The translations under genes were made by a program, and so were the position numbers. DNA of 64,000 nt from Ascaphus truei (taxonomy: Eukaryota > Chordata > Amphibia > Anura > Ascaphidae). Under the pieces are notes generated by a model. That model did not search any database and was not told the DNA's origin. It saw nothing but the letters and a program-made list of their open reading frames with translations. Location: contig CM071574.1 in the NCBI GenBank assembly GCA_036426205.1, positions 14,172,130 to 14,236,129 of the forward strand. Reading direction: 5' to 3'. The first letter of the stretch is position 1. Every line of letters starts with the position of its first letter. Shown piece after piece: positions 1-10,180 of this stretch.

Positions 1-106
1 CGTGAGCGGTTCGCCCAATGAGGGCAAACCAGCTCTGTGATGCCCCTAGGAACGCCCCCCACCATGGCCAGGGAAAGCATCCACTTTCCCACAGCCTCCA
101 CACGCC

Positions 107-1016
107 CGGGGTTGCCACCTCTCCGGGTTTCACCCGGAGACTTCAGGTTTGGCATCCCTTTCTCCAGGCTACGGGTTTGTCCTTGAAATCTCCGGGCAGG
201 TGGTCTGGATGGCAGTGAGCAGTGGTGCGCTCACGTCAATGACAGGAGCCGGGCTGCAGAGGATTGGATGGCTGTGGTGGAGTGTTCTACGTGTGTGCGC
301 GCACAAGCGCTCCCAAGTACCCCCAATTTGGAAGTCAAGTCCTCCTTGACTTTCTTTGTCTCCACTGCAGCCAGCTACCGGTCACTCACCTGTTCCTGTC
401 CTGCATTGCGATGCCACACTGCTCACTGAGTCAGTCTCACTCCGTCCTCGCTGGCTGCCCTCCTGCTGGGGCTGCTGCTTCAAGTTCATGTTCCCCTGCT
501 TCAAGCCTGTTTATTTATCACTAGGGTGCACTGGGATATGGATATATGTATATATGTGTATGCAACTTGTGGCAATGTATTTCTGCTGCTGCTACCGCCA
601 CTATTGGTTCAAGATGCTTTTCACAAACTTGACGTTTTGTGAGATTGTCATCAGCGTTGGTTATAAATAATAGAAATGACATAAGGTAATATACAATTCC
701 ATATACCGTTAACGCAGCAACCGTACCTGCAACAGCAATGTCTTCGGCATCTCCCCCTACAACTACTGTCAATATGGCTGCGAGGCGTAAAATGGCACTG
801 CGTTGCCATGCCAATGGGAACGTCACGTGACGTAACAGCATTACGTGATTCCCGTTGCCATGACCATGAGATGCCACATGGCATGACGTCATGCGGTGCC
901 ACGTTGTCATGGCAACTTGACGCCGCATAGCGCCCCGTTGTCATGGCAACACAGTGTCATTTAAAAAAAAAAAAAAAAAACTCCGGGTTGGCCGTCAGTC
1001 AAAGGTGGCAACCCTG
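107..1016. mobile_element. hAT-type non-autonomous DNA transposon with 8-bp TSD
   Basis: Terminal inverted repeats are visible: 107-120 reads CGGGGTTGCCACCT and 1003-1016 is the reverse complement of CAGGGTTGCCACCT, matching at 13 of 14 positions. The element is flanked by an exact 8-bp duplication, CACACGCC, at 99-106 and 1017-1024. An 8-bp duplication with CAGGG-like ends is characteristic of the hAT superfamily. No transposase reading frame is visible, so it would depend on an enzyme supplied elsewhere. The right part (780-950) is CpG-rich with repeated GTTGCCATG-type motifs, and an A-run lies at 963-980. Confidence 0.75.
802..950. promoter_or_regulatory. Cluster of RFX X-box-like and CRE-like motifs inside the hAT element
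   Basis: Two identical copies of GTTGTCATGGCAAC lie at 903-916 and 937-950. They fit the palindromic X-box recognised by RFX factors. Half-matching forms occur at 802-815 and 854-867. A perfect CRE octamer, TGACGTCA, sits at 884-891, and a CACGTG E-box next to TGACGTAA lies near 824-834. Whether they bind anything is unknown. As part of a transposon they may simply be repeat sequence. Confidence 0.4.
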
Positions 1017-1387
1017 CACACGCCTGCGCGCGGGCGAAGGCACCATGGCCCGGGCCTTAGGAAGGACTGTCACAGACTCCTTGAAAGACAAACCTTAGTT
1101 TTTCATAGATTTAGGTTTTACTTTGCAGAGCTTTTCAAACCTCCACAGGTCTCTTCTGACAGTTCACATGAAAATTATTTGCTAAAGAAAATTAAATTAA
1201 AACGCATGAAATGTGTTTAAAAGAGAGGCCATCGACATACAAAAACGCTAATTCACACTTCTTTACCATATACAGCACTCCACAGGTATTTATAACCCCA
1301 AATAAGCATAAAAAGTGATAATATGGGTTTTTGTTATTGTTCATCAAACAATAAAGTATTAGGTTGTTGAAGTGTCATAAAAAAGGG

Positions 1388-1720
1388 AAAATGGGCGTGA
1401 CCCGCTGCAAATGGGTGCGGCGAGTGACACATCGCGGGGTGGGCGGGGCTTGCGGGGTCTGACGTCCTCCAGCTCTGTCACTTGTCGGGCGGGAGCCGGA
1501 CGGGGTGCAGCTACTTTTAGCGCGCTGAGGGGAAGCAGCCGGGGACTGCAGGTGAGACGAGATGAAGCGGGAAATGCCGGAAAGTAGGGTGGGCGGCAAT
1601 AAAATGCCATATGACGTAAGAGCCGGTGGACCGGAGGCGGCGGTGGCGGCTGGGGAACTCAGTGCCTTGCCGGAGCTCGTCACTCGGCAGGCCAATCAGA
1701 ACACTGGTTGTGGCCGAAGA
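1388..1720. promoter_or_regulatory. CpG-rich, promoter-like patch
   Basis: A local GC- and CpG-rich block stands in AT-rich surroundings. It contains a GC box, GGGCGGGGC, at 1441-1449 and a CCAAT motif, GCCAATCAG, at 1691-1699. Short open frames exist on both strands, but none resembles a known protein. It could be a small CpG island or the GC-rich part of an unrecognised repeat. No transcript evidence can be read from sequence alone. Confidence 0.3.
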
Positions 1721-1836
1721 GAAGTGACAGCCACTGCAGTTGGCTGGTGTTCCCTGTGACGCAGGGTGGTAATGGGCTGGGCTTCCCCTGCAGCAGGGAA
1801 GGTTGTTTGACCTCGAAGTCCTATAGTAATGATAGG

Positions 1837-2360
1837 TGGGCTCGAGCAAGCATGGCTTTATAGGGCCAGTCATTCGGGGAATCCAATTTATAATGTTTTT
1901 AGGATCCAGCCATGGCTCTATGGGGTTAGGTATTTAGTGGAATCCATTGTTTAATATACTGTATATAGGATGCAGACATGGCTTTATGGGGAAGGAGTGG
2001 CTAAGTGAGTAAAGACACAGAATCTGATAACAATGACACTGAGTTTGAATCCTGAGGCACCTGGATGAATCCTGAGGAACCTGGATCCTTGTGACCTTGC
2101 ACAAGTCACTTTACCTCTGTGCCTAAGGAACCAAAAACATAGATTGTAAGCCCCATCTGGGCAGGGACTGTGTCTGTAACACTCCATACAGTGCTGCACA
2201 CTATACTGTAATAGTAAAATGCTTTGAGTCCCATTGGGATCAAAGCGCTATATTAAATAAGGATATTATACATATAGAAGGCTAACATGATAGTTATTAG
2301 GTGAATCTCCGTTATAATCTATGTAGGATCCAGGCATCAATTATTAGAGGAATACCCTTT
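1837..2360 (+). repeat. About 66-bp tandem repeat, interrupted by a SINE
   Basis: Units starting GATCCAG/GATGCAG CATGGCT are seen at about 1837, 1903, 1969 and 2327. Each carries a central GGAATCCA-like stretch and ends in TGTATATAG or a variant. The third unit is split at about 1990 by the CORE-SINE at 1991-2265, and its remainder resumes at about 2280. Units differ by several substitutions, so the array is old. Confidence 0.5.
1991..2265 (+). mobile_element. tRNA-derived CORE-SINE (MIR-like) with L2-type tail
   Basis: The head has a pol III A-box-like GGAGTGGCTAAGTG and a B-box-like GAGTTTGAATCC near 2041. The centre contains the CORE/MIR signature CCTTGCACAAGTCACTTTA around 2095. The 3' part has ATTGTAAGCCCC and ends in AAAGCGCTATATTAAATAA, the type of tail shared with L2 LINEs that mobilise such SINEs. 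A small internal duplication (GGATGAATCCTGAGG type) follows the B box. It is not a functional tRNA gene. Confidence 0.65.
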
Positions 2361-2394
2361 CACCCTGTTATTAAACGTAAGAAAACCAATATCC

Positions 2395-2423
2395 ATTGTG
2401 TGTGTGTATATGTGTATATATAT

Positions 2424-2486
<63 letters not shown>
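2395..2486. repeat. (TG/TA/CA)n compound microsatellite
   Basis: TG repeats pass into TATATA and then a long uninterrupted (CA)n run of about 60 bases ending against a MITE. Open frames across it are artefacts of the dinucleotide repeat. Confidence 0.95.
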
Positions 2487-2487
<1 letters not shown>

Positions 2488-2638
2488 GTTGACAAATCAC
2501 CAAAAAATCTAGTCGCCACACAAAAAAATCTACTCGCCACCTAGTACCAAACGTGTGCTGCTTGGGCCAATATTTACTCGCCCGGGGGTTAAATCCACTC
2601 GCCCGGGGCGAGCAAATGTATAGGTTTGTCGAACACTG
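2483..2638. mobile_element. Short hAT-like MITE between two microsatellites
   Basis: The left end reads CACTGGTTGACAAAT. The right end is the reverse complement of CAGTGTTCGACAAACC. These are imperfect inverted termini of hAT style. The body contains repeated CTCGCC motifs (ACTCGCCCGGGG). (CA)n abuts the left end and (TA)n abuts the right end, so a target duplication cannot be judged. Confidence 0.45.
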
Positions 2639-2672
2639 TATATATATATTATATATATATATATATATATAT
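2639..2672. repeat. (TA)n microsatellite
   Basis: A nearly pure TA run lies directly next to the end of the MITE at 2638. Confidence 0.9.
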
Positions 2673-2998
2673 CATAGCCTCCGACCACTATTTCTTCTTT
2701 TGGGCCCTAAGTCCTGCTAGTGACAGGCACTGGAAGGGTTAATTCCTTATGAAGGCCTAGTTTGCTATTGCAGCCTTGGAAACACTTACTGTATCCATGG
2801 GCGGGTCTAGCAACAACCTGAGAGTGTCAGAAAGGGGGAGGATACTGGCTGGGTCACATGAAGTTAATGTGATGCCTGTCAGTATCAGACCTGCCCTGTT
2901 ATGGGGCAGGGTTACAAGCCCAACCCCCAGGAGCTCTCCCAGAAGTCAGAGAGTCTCTTCCCTCCCCCTGTGGAGTGGGTAAGATCTACCCTACACTG

Positions 2999-3389
2999 GC
3001 GACACACTTTATTCGAGCTCGGCTAGTCCCACGAATTCGGGTATACCCGGGTGTATTGAGGTTTGTGACTGTTTTCTGCCCGAGTGCATTGAGTTATTTT
3101 CCAGGCAGGGATTGAAGCATTTTATTCCCGCTGGCTGCAATACTGCACAGTATATATATATATATATACTGCATTACAATTCATGAATTTATGCCATCTG
3201 GTAGACACGCGGAGCATTGCAGCCTATTAAATCCTAATCATTATCATTTAACAGATCAGCCGCCCATCAGCCAGGCATGAACCCAGGCTGGGAAGGCAAA
3301 TGCAACGGGGCTTGTCAGAGGTGAGGAGCGGCGCATTCCAGGTATCTGCCAGGTACATACTGGGTATTTGCTCGAATAAAGTGTGTCGC
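2999..3389. mobile_element. 391-bp MITE with perfect 20-bp terminal inverted repeats
   Basis: The sequence GCGACACACTTTATTCGAGC at 2999-3018 is repeated in perfect inverted orientation at 3370-3389. The interior includes an ATATAT run at about 3150-3168 and carries no transposase. The flanks (CTACACTG on the left, AGCAGTAT on the right) do not give a clear target duplication, so the superfamily is undetermined. Confidence 0.6.
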
Positions 3390-4361
3390 AGCAGTATATC
3401 CCATCAGGATACTGTTCTCCTGTTTTCTCCTTGAGTCCTCCAGCTCGCAGTATGCTCCTGCATACGCATCTGACCGTAGGATCACTCATGGAGAACTCTT
3501 CGGGAGTACAGTGGCTGACAGTGGACATACTGGCAGGGAACTCGCGTTTCGCAACTTGCTTCCTCGGGTTCCTCTCAAGGAGAGAACAGGAGCTGATTAG
3601 TGTTTCTCTTATGTGTGAGTGTTTCATTTATTTGTTGTTGCAATTAACCGTATATACTTTTGATTCGCGTCTCTTCCTCATTGAAATCATGGGAGAGATG
3701 CCAGCCACTCACCACCATTGGGTTTGGTTTTATCTGAGAAGGGCTTCCCTTTGAACTTGAAAGCCAGTACTGTTTCGAAGGAGAGCTGTCCTTGACGGTC
3801 TTGCAGTCCTTGGGGCTTACTACAGACAAGGACAGATACTGGGCTAAGGACGCCAGAATGACACCAATACCATATGTGTGCTCACACATGGCCGTGTGAG
3901 TAATGTTATTCCATTTATATTTCCCATATTCTAGGTTCTTTAATCGGACCTTGTGTGTGTTATCTTACTACAATGTTGTGGTTGTAGTACTTGTTACTTT
4001 TACCAGCATCCCCCTCCTCTTTGCATCTAGTTGCACCTAAGGGTAGCTTATTCAGGGGAAATTAACTCCCAATATGTTGGAAAGTCCCATAGCTGCCCTA
4101 TTCCAGCACCTAGAGGACAGTAATTGTATATGTATATATGAAATCCTTTTTTTTATTTGAATATACTTTTTTTTGTTTTACTTGTCTTGTTTTCTCTTGC
4201 TACCTCTGTCTGTGTCTCTCTGGCTACCTTTCTCGCTCTATCTCTCTCTCAAAATAGCAGTGAGGTAAGGGAGGCACAGCTTTCAATGGAGATGACGTCT
4301 CAACAACACGTGTTCTCGAAATATTCCCTCCTGAGCCCAAGCTTGAAATGAAAACAAGGTT
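3390..4361. other. Unassigned stretch, no feature supported
   Basis: Mixed-composition sequence with a TC-rich part near 4185-4250. Open frames of up to 123 codons on both strands show no motif I recognise, and they overlap each other as chance frames do. Confidence 0.4.
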
Positions 4362-4740
4362 TCATAGAAACATAGAATTTGATGTCAGGTAGGAACCACT
4401 TGGCCCTCCTTATCTGCCCATTTCCTATCTGCTGTGAAAACCTTAGACCCTATTTGATTGTTTGATTTCTTTTGTATTTTGGATATCCCTTTGCCTATCC
4501 CAAGTATGTATTAATTCCCTTATAGTACTAGCCTCTACCAAGTCTGTTGGAAGGCTATTCCACGTGTCTACCACCCTACCCTGAAGAAGTACTTCCTTAA
4601 ATTTCCCCTTAGCCTGCCACCTCCAGCTTCAAAGAATGACCTCTTGTTATAGCACTCCTCCTTCTTTGGAATATGCTTCCCAAATGTACATTGTTGCATT
4701 TATATATTTGAAAGTTTATTTCATATCCCCCCCTTCTCCG
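4362..4740 (-). mobile_element. CR1-type LINE, 3'-terminal coding relic
   Basis: Read on the minus strand, this gives the C-terminal end typical of CR1/L3-clade reverse transcriptases: a region like LRGNLRKYFFR, then WNSLPTDLVEAS and a short TWDRQRD segment, with several frame breaks. The terminal part, ending near 4362, has a CATAGAAACATAGAATTTG stretch common at CR1 tails in amphibians. It is strongly 5'-truncated and inactive. Confidence 0.6.
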
Positions 4741-4859
4741 TTATTTCCTCTAAGCCACTGGTAGGCAACAGGAGACTCGTGGTCCTCCTCTCTCCCCAGT
4801 GCCTTCCTCCCCTTCTAACTTTCAGCTTGTTGCACGAGCCTGTGTGCAAAGAAAAAAAG

Positions 4860-5640
4860 AGAAAACCTCACATCCGCTCTGATAATGAAACAAGTTACCA
4901 TTAGCCAGTATATAACGGTATAGTTACCACATCCGGTGGTGCTCACGGGCCAATAATATTGTGAGAAAAAGAGCTCTCAGGTGTACCAAAAATGAAAAAT
5001 AACAATTATTGAATTGACACATAGATATTAAAAAAACAGTGCAGAATACTTAAAATATGGCATGGACCCCTGCAAAAAAACACTGATGTATAGAAAAGGT
5101 AGTCACCAATAACTGTATAATAGCAATAAGGAATCACCTGTATCCACAGTGAGTTCCTTAGCTTGTTAATAGGATATACCTGGCACAAGATCATACAATG
5201 CAAGGAACAATATTCACTGTGCTGAAGATAGAGTATATGAAACTCAGCATACAGTATAGAGAGGTTAGCTGACTGCAGAATGCTACTTTCCAATCAATCC
5301 TCAAAATTAAGCCTGTAATAGCAAAATAAACTCCAGGATCAGAGGTAAGCTGTAAATTGAAAGTTCTCTTAAACTGTAAAAATAGCAGTAAGCAGACAGC
5401 AAGCCACATAAGGTATGTTGTAATTAAGCATACCTAGATGCATGTAATGTCCAGTTGCCAACTCATTGATACAGTAGGTTCCTATAGGTGGTATATTTCC
5501 AATGAAAAATCATCAACAGTGTTTTGCAGCATAATTACGTGTACTCCATGGGGAGAGTCATCCAGGGGTCCTGCCTAGCGCTCCCACTCCTACGCGTTTC
5601 GTCCAGAGACTTAAACATGGAGTGGTGACACCACTGTGGA
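4860..5640 (-). repeat. Unclassified interspersed repeat with hammerhead-like end
   Basis: An AT-rich block ends in a conserved-looking module whose minus strand reads GTCTCTGGACGAAACGCGTA (within 5591-5614). I regard it as a repeat because this module is common in amphibian interspersed elements. That is recalled knowledge, not a search result. The boundaries are approximate and no coding frame is recognised. Confidence 0.35.
5591..5614 (-). ncRNA. Degenerate hammerhead-ribozyme-like motif
   Basis: On the minus strand a short stem, GTC-TCTG-GAC, is followed directly by GAAAC and then GCG. This is the layout of helix II plus the 3' core of a hammerhead ribozyme. The 5' core (consensus CUGAUGA) is not intact; the preceding bases are ATGTTTAA. 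This copy is therefore probably inactive. Confidence 0.3.
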
Positions 5641-5707
5641 AATTAACATTTCGTCACCATTGTTAAAATGTCACCTGGTCATGCTTGGTCTCATAATGTT
5701 GGGTTGT

Positions 5708-5721
5708 ATGTATATATATAT

Positions 5722-5754
<33 letters not shown>

Positions 5755-5815
5755 AATATATATATATATTATTATATATCTAATATATATATGTATATAT
5801 ATATATATTATTCAT
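5708..5815. repeat. AT-rich simple repeat
   Basis: Long TATATA runs with TATAAATATA interruptions. Confidence 0.9.
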
Positions 5816-7860
5816 ATATTTAGTTTATTCACAAAATTAATAACAATTGCATTACTAACACATGAACCTTAATGTAATGTGAGGTGAACAATGAAGCATA
5901 GTTACATATCATTGAGTTAATGCATATGTAGAAAATGTGTATTAAAGTAAACCAATTAAAAACATGTCAGAAGACTGAAAGGAACGGGATGCTGTACACA
6001 TTCATTTTATGTGTTTAACATGAAACTCAATATTGGCTCATAGGAGTGTGTGCCCAGCTTACTTGCCATTTGAATATCATTACACATGGAATTTAAATAT
6101 TGTATTCTCAAATGTTTCAATATATCTATTAATCAAGCACTTCAAAATAAGTAAGTTGTTTAACAAATATAGCTCTTGTTCTATGCCATTTATAGTTCTG
6201 TTAGTTGATATATTGCTACAGAACACGACTGATCAAAGCAATTAAAGTTCCAATTATTTACCACTCTGTGCTACGTGTCAAGCTGTCTTAACTGAACCAT
6301 TGTCCAGCTATTTGTATATCTTTGTTGGATTTTTCTATAGCATATCATACCTTGAAATTAACAATTTTTATATATTGTACTAGGTTGCTATATATTTTTA
6401 TTAGTCCCCCTACTTCCATACAAACAACTGACATCGAATTACTTGAATCAGAGTATAAAACATTGCAAAATGATCCATAAAATGGTGACATTTGGCAAAA
6501 ATCTGTGATTATCAACCAATTTGTGAGCCATGTGAATGATTGCGAAAATATCATAAAAACACAAAATGTTAGAAAAAACTGTGAGAAATGTGGCAAAGCA
6601 AAATAGAGACTTTGCACGTCACTATAATACAATCTAATATATATATATATCTATATGATGGATTATCTATATATAATATATATATATATATAATTAACGT
6701 AAGTAATTTCCATATAAAAGACTTATAAATTACATTTAAATTAATATTATAAAAAAAGAGATACATGAATCTAGGCATTTTTGATGTATACTTGGCCCAT
6801 GTGCTCGTGTTTGGACCCTATAGCGCGCTGTCTGCCTCACCCGCACCTCTTCGCAACCTCAGGGGGTGAGTTAGGGAAGGGTATATACATGAGTTACCCA
6901 TGCCTCGAAGTGGACCCCACTCCAATTCCCAATAAACACACCATACAACTTTTTTGGGAGAAATGAATGGTCACAGCTTTTATTTTTAACAGATAAATAT
7001 TCCATATTTATCCCCAACAATGGACCCAGACAGATTGCTCCTTCCACATCAACCACAGCTCATGCTCATCTAGCTATTCAATACTTTAGTCTGAATACAC
7101 ACAGCCCCCATCGGAAGATCACTACAACACCAACCGAATTTAGTCTGGAATGGCACCGCCTTCCACAAATTCAACCGGGAAGCTCACCACCATTACGTCC
7201 ACAGCAGCCTGGAATGGTGTTGTCTTCCCCAACTAAAATTCTTCCGAGGTCTGAAACCTCCCACCAGAAGCCAATACTGACTTAGTTCCACTCCTGGAGT
7301 ATCATTACTCCCACCAACACATACTCCAAGCTGCAACAAAAACAAAGCAACATCTCGATCTTTTCTTCCAATGCCGACATCCCTCATGCCGAAAAACAGG
7401 GTGGGTGGGACTTCTCTCCAGTAGATCCTAGAAGAGGAATTTATGATCCCTCCCTGTTGCCCTAAGTACCCCTTCCTTAACCCCGCCCCGTGGCCTGACA
7501 TCACAGCACCTTAAGGGAAGGGGCACCACGGCCTTACATCATGCTGCCCCTTCCTTACAAGTCCACAGCTCTCTGTAGTCCTGGTGTGGAGCGGGAGGGG
7601 CCTCTTAGCTCATGGCCCCTCTGTCTCATGCACTCCCTGCCTCCCTAGGTATATGTTTAGAAAAAAAACTATTAAGTAAAGTTATTGTGGAGTTGTCATT
7701 ATAATAAGTTGTTTGTTTTCTTTGTCACAGCTGTCAGCAGGGTTGGCCTGCCAGACTGGTGGAGCCCTAGAAGTTTTGGAGGTTTTTTAAAGATTGTTAA
7801 AGATTGGGCCCTCTGTTGGGAGTGATGGAGTTATTCTGCTACCTGGTTATCTTATTAGTT
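5816..7860. other. Mostly unassigned AT-rich intergenic sequence
   Basis: Low-complexity TATATA occurs at about 6640-6695. A GC-richer part at 7040-7630 contains no recognised coding motif. Open frames here are short and unsupported. I see no RNA gene. Confidence 0.4.
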
Positions 7861-7864
7861 AAGG

Positions 7865-7968
7865 CCGGGGTGACACATTCCAGTCCTCAAGGGCCACCAA
7901 CAGGTCAGGTTTTCAGGATATCCCTGCTTCAGCATGGATGGCTCAATCAATGTCTCAGTTGAAGACCT
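7865..7968. mobile_element. Half copy of a palindromic hAT MITE
   Basis: CCAGTCCTCAAGGGCCACCA and CAGGTCAGGTTTTCAGGATA followed by TTCAGCATGGATGGCTCAAT match the left half of the palindromic MITE seen at 16366-16528 and 50010-50191. The second half is missing here. Confidence 0.6.
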
Positions 7969-9041
7969 TTTCCCCTTTATATTTCTGTTTTATGCCCCAA
8001 TAAACACCTCAGTAAATAAGAACCTTCCATTGTATGGTACAGTATACAGTATGGGCTTGAGTTTAGCTGCCTGTTTCAACTCACTTGCCACAGTGAGCCT
8101 GGGATAGTACCTAAAATATTGTGTAATGAAATTCACAGTGCCTGTGTTATTATGGACACTTAAACAGGTCTATGTACATTGCATCTCTATTTGAACAATA
8201 GAACGCCATTTTAGATATCTAAAGAATACTACGGTATTATGGAAGTTTTCTTACAAAATTCCTTGTAGGTTATCACTCAAAAGAATATTTGAAATTATAC
8301 AAAACAGATATGTACAGGTGTCAACATGGCAAACATCTGGATGTACCCATAGGTAGCAGAACGCACAAACACACTTAAACCTTCAGGGGTGAAAAGACAT
8401 CTGTTTCATACTCCTTAAAATTGATGCTAAATTGCATTTTATCAGATTGCATAGCAGTAGTATTCTGTACTGTACTTTGTTGTTCTGTTGGATAGAAAGG
8501 GAATTATGAAATGGAAGAAATTATGTTAAGTCCAAAAAAAACCTCCCCCGGACTGAATAACCTTTAACTGCTTTAATATTGCTAACCACCATTCTTCATA
8601 GCAGTTTTAAGAAAAATCAACACTTTTGCTATGTTTCCAAATAGTGTTTGAAATCATCTTTGCCACGGTGATCAAAAAAATGAACTGGTTCAAGAACAAA
8701 GAACATGGTGTTATTCTTTTCATTTCTCATTGATGTGGCTGTTCCACAATATTTTCGTGCTCACTACAGTGATTCTTTCCAGTCATTTGCTGTTTGAAGA
8801 TATCTTCATGTAAATACACAACCTTGTTCAGTGAGTTCATAAATATGATTAACAAAGAGCTCCTACCTAATTATATTTGTCTGCTCAGTTAGGGTGTTTT
8901 TCATATTCTCATATAGATTTGTATGCATTTAATACCCACAAGTCCTCGGGTGGCTTTAGTCTTCACCCCATAAAATACACTCCTTTACCACCCACTACAT
9001 CTGGAAAGCGCTAATCCCACAGAGGAATGCTTACTTTGACT
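7969..9041. other. Unassigned AT-rich stretch
   Basis: No reading frame, repeat boundary or RNA motif that I can support. Confidence 0.4.
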
Positions 9042-9116
9042 AATAAAAATATTACTTGTGAGCACATTCACATCTCAGACAGACATGTGAATGTGCTCAC
9101 AAGTGATATTTTTATT
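9042..9116. repeat. Compact hairpin with 32-bp arms
   Basis: Arm 9042-9073 and arm 9085-9116 are reverse complements with one mismatch, separated by an 11-base loop. The arms centre on ATTACTTGTGAGCACATTC. The size and pairing would suit a pre-miRNA-like fold or a very short palindromic MITE. No other copy is seen in this window. Confidence 0.6.
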
Positions 9117-9317
9117 TGCTGTGCTCTGGAGGGTTTTTGTCACATTTTTACCCACCATAACTTATTTAATGTGTAACTTGACTAACACAGATTTTATGTG
9201 ATTACATTATTTTTGTTGACATTTTGTAAGGCTCAACTGACATAGATGAGTATACAAAATACTGGACATTCAATAGTAGGGTGAATTGAAAATGTAATTG
9301 GTAACATTTCATTTAAA

Positions 9318-10180
9318 TGGAAGGATATATAGTTACATAGTAGATGAGGTTGAAAAAAAAAACGTGTCCATTAAGTTCAACCTTGGCGAAAGATACTTTA
9401 TCCCAAATTTGTATTTAAAGCAAATTGATCCAGATGAAGGCAAACAAAAAACCCTAGTGAAATATCATCAAATGATATCTCATTAGGGGGGAAATAAATG
9501 CTGTCCTTACTCCAAATAATGGCAATCAGATTTCTTCCTGGATCAACATCCTTCCCAAGTTTACTTATTTGGTATATCCCTGTATACCATTCCTTTTGAA
9601 AAAGATGTCCAATCTTTTTTTTGAAGATATCTATTGTATCTGCCATCACACGCTCCATTGATAATGAATTCCACATTTTAACTGCCCTTACTGTAAAGAA
9701 CCCTTTCCTTTGTAAAATCTCCTTTCCTCCAACCTTAAGGTTATTTGTACAGCCCTAGTCTTTTGAAAGCTCCTTGTATCGTCCCTGAATGTATTTGTAT
9801 ATAGTTATCATATCTCCTCTTAGACACTCTCTCACTATTTTCTAATGTAAACAAATCTAATTTAGCTAACCACTCCTTATAAGTTAGATTTTTCACCCCT
9901 TTTATTAATTTGGTGGCACTTCTCTGCACTTTTTTTAGTTCCATAATGTATTTTTTTATGGCGTGGTGCCCAAAACTGTACTTCATATTCAAGTTGTGAT
10001 CTTACTAATGCTTTACAGAGGAGCATAATTATGTTTACTTCCCTTCCATCCATTCCCCATTTAATGCAAGATAAGATCTTGTTTGCCTTTGCAGCTACTG
10101 CATAACATTGTGCACTATTGCTAAGCCTGCTGTCTACAAGCACTCCTAAATCCTTCTCCATCACGGATTCTTCTCATTTC
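9318..10180 (-). pseudogene. CR1-type LINE reverse transcriptase, C-terminal fragment
   Basis: This encodes the C-terminal part of a CR1/L3-clade non-LTR reverse transcriptase, an enzyme that copies its own RNA into the genome by target-primed reverse transcription. Minus-strand frames at 10164-9877 and 9992-9741 read EKDLGVLVDSRL, ANKILSCIKWG, LCKALVRSQLEYEVQFW and then KKVQRSATKLIKG. These are the conserved blocks that follow the YADD domain in this clade. A frameshift falls near 9950. The sequence then runs to a 3' end near 9318 with a tail of the type AACTTAATGGACACG and a T-rich strand on the plus side. All upstream domains (endonuclease, catalytic palm) are absent, so the copy is 5'-truncated and dead. 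Confidence 0.8.

Noticed and set aside
1991..2110. Possible tRNA gene from A- and B-box-like motifs
   Set aside because: No cloverleaf can be formed; the motifs belong to a CORE-SINE head.
2301..2540. Open frames with TH or CV repeats
   Set aside because: They translate the (CA)n/(TG)n microsatellite.
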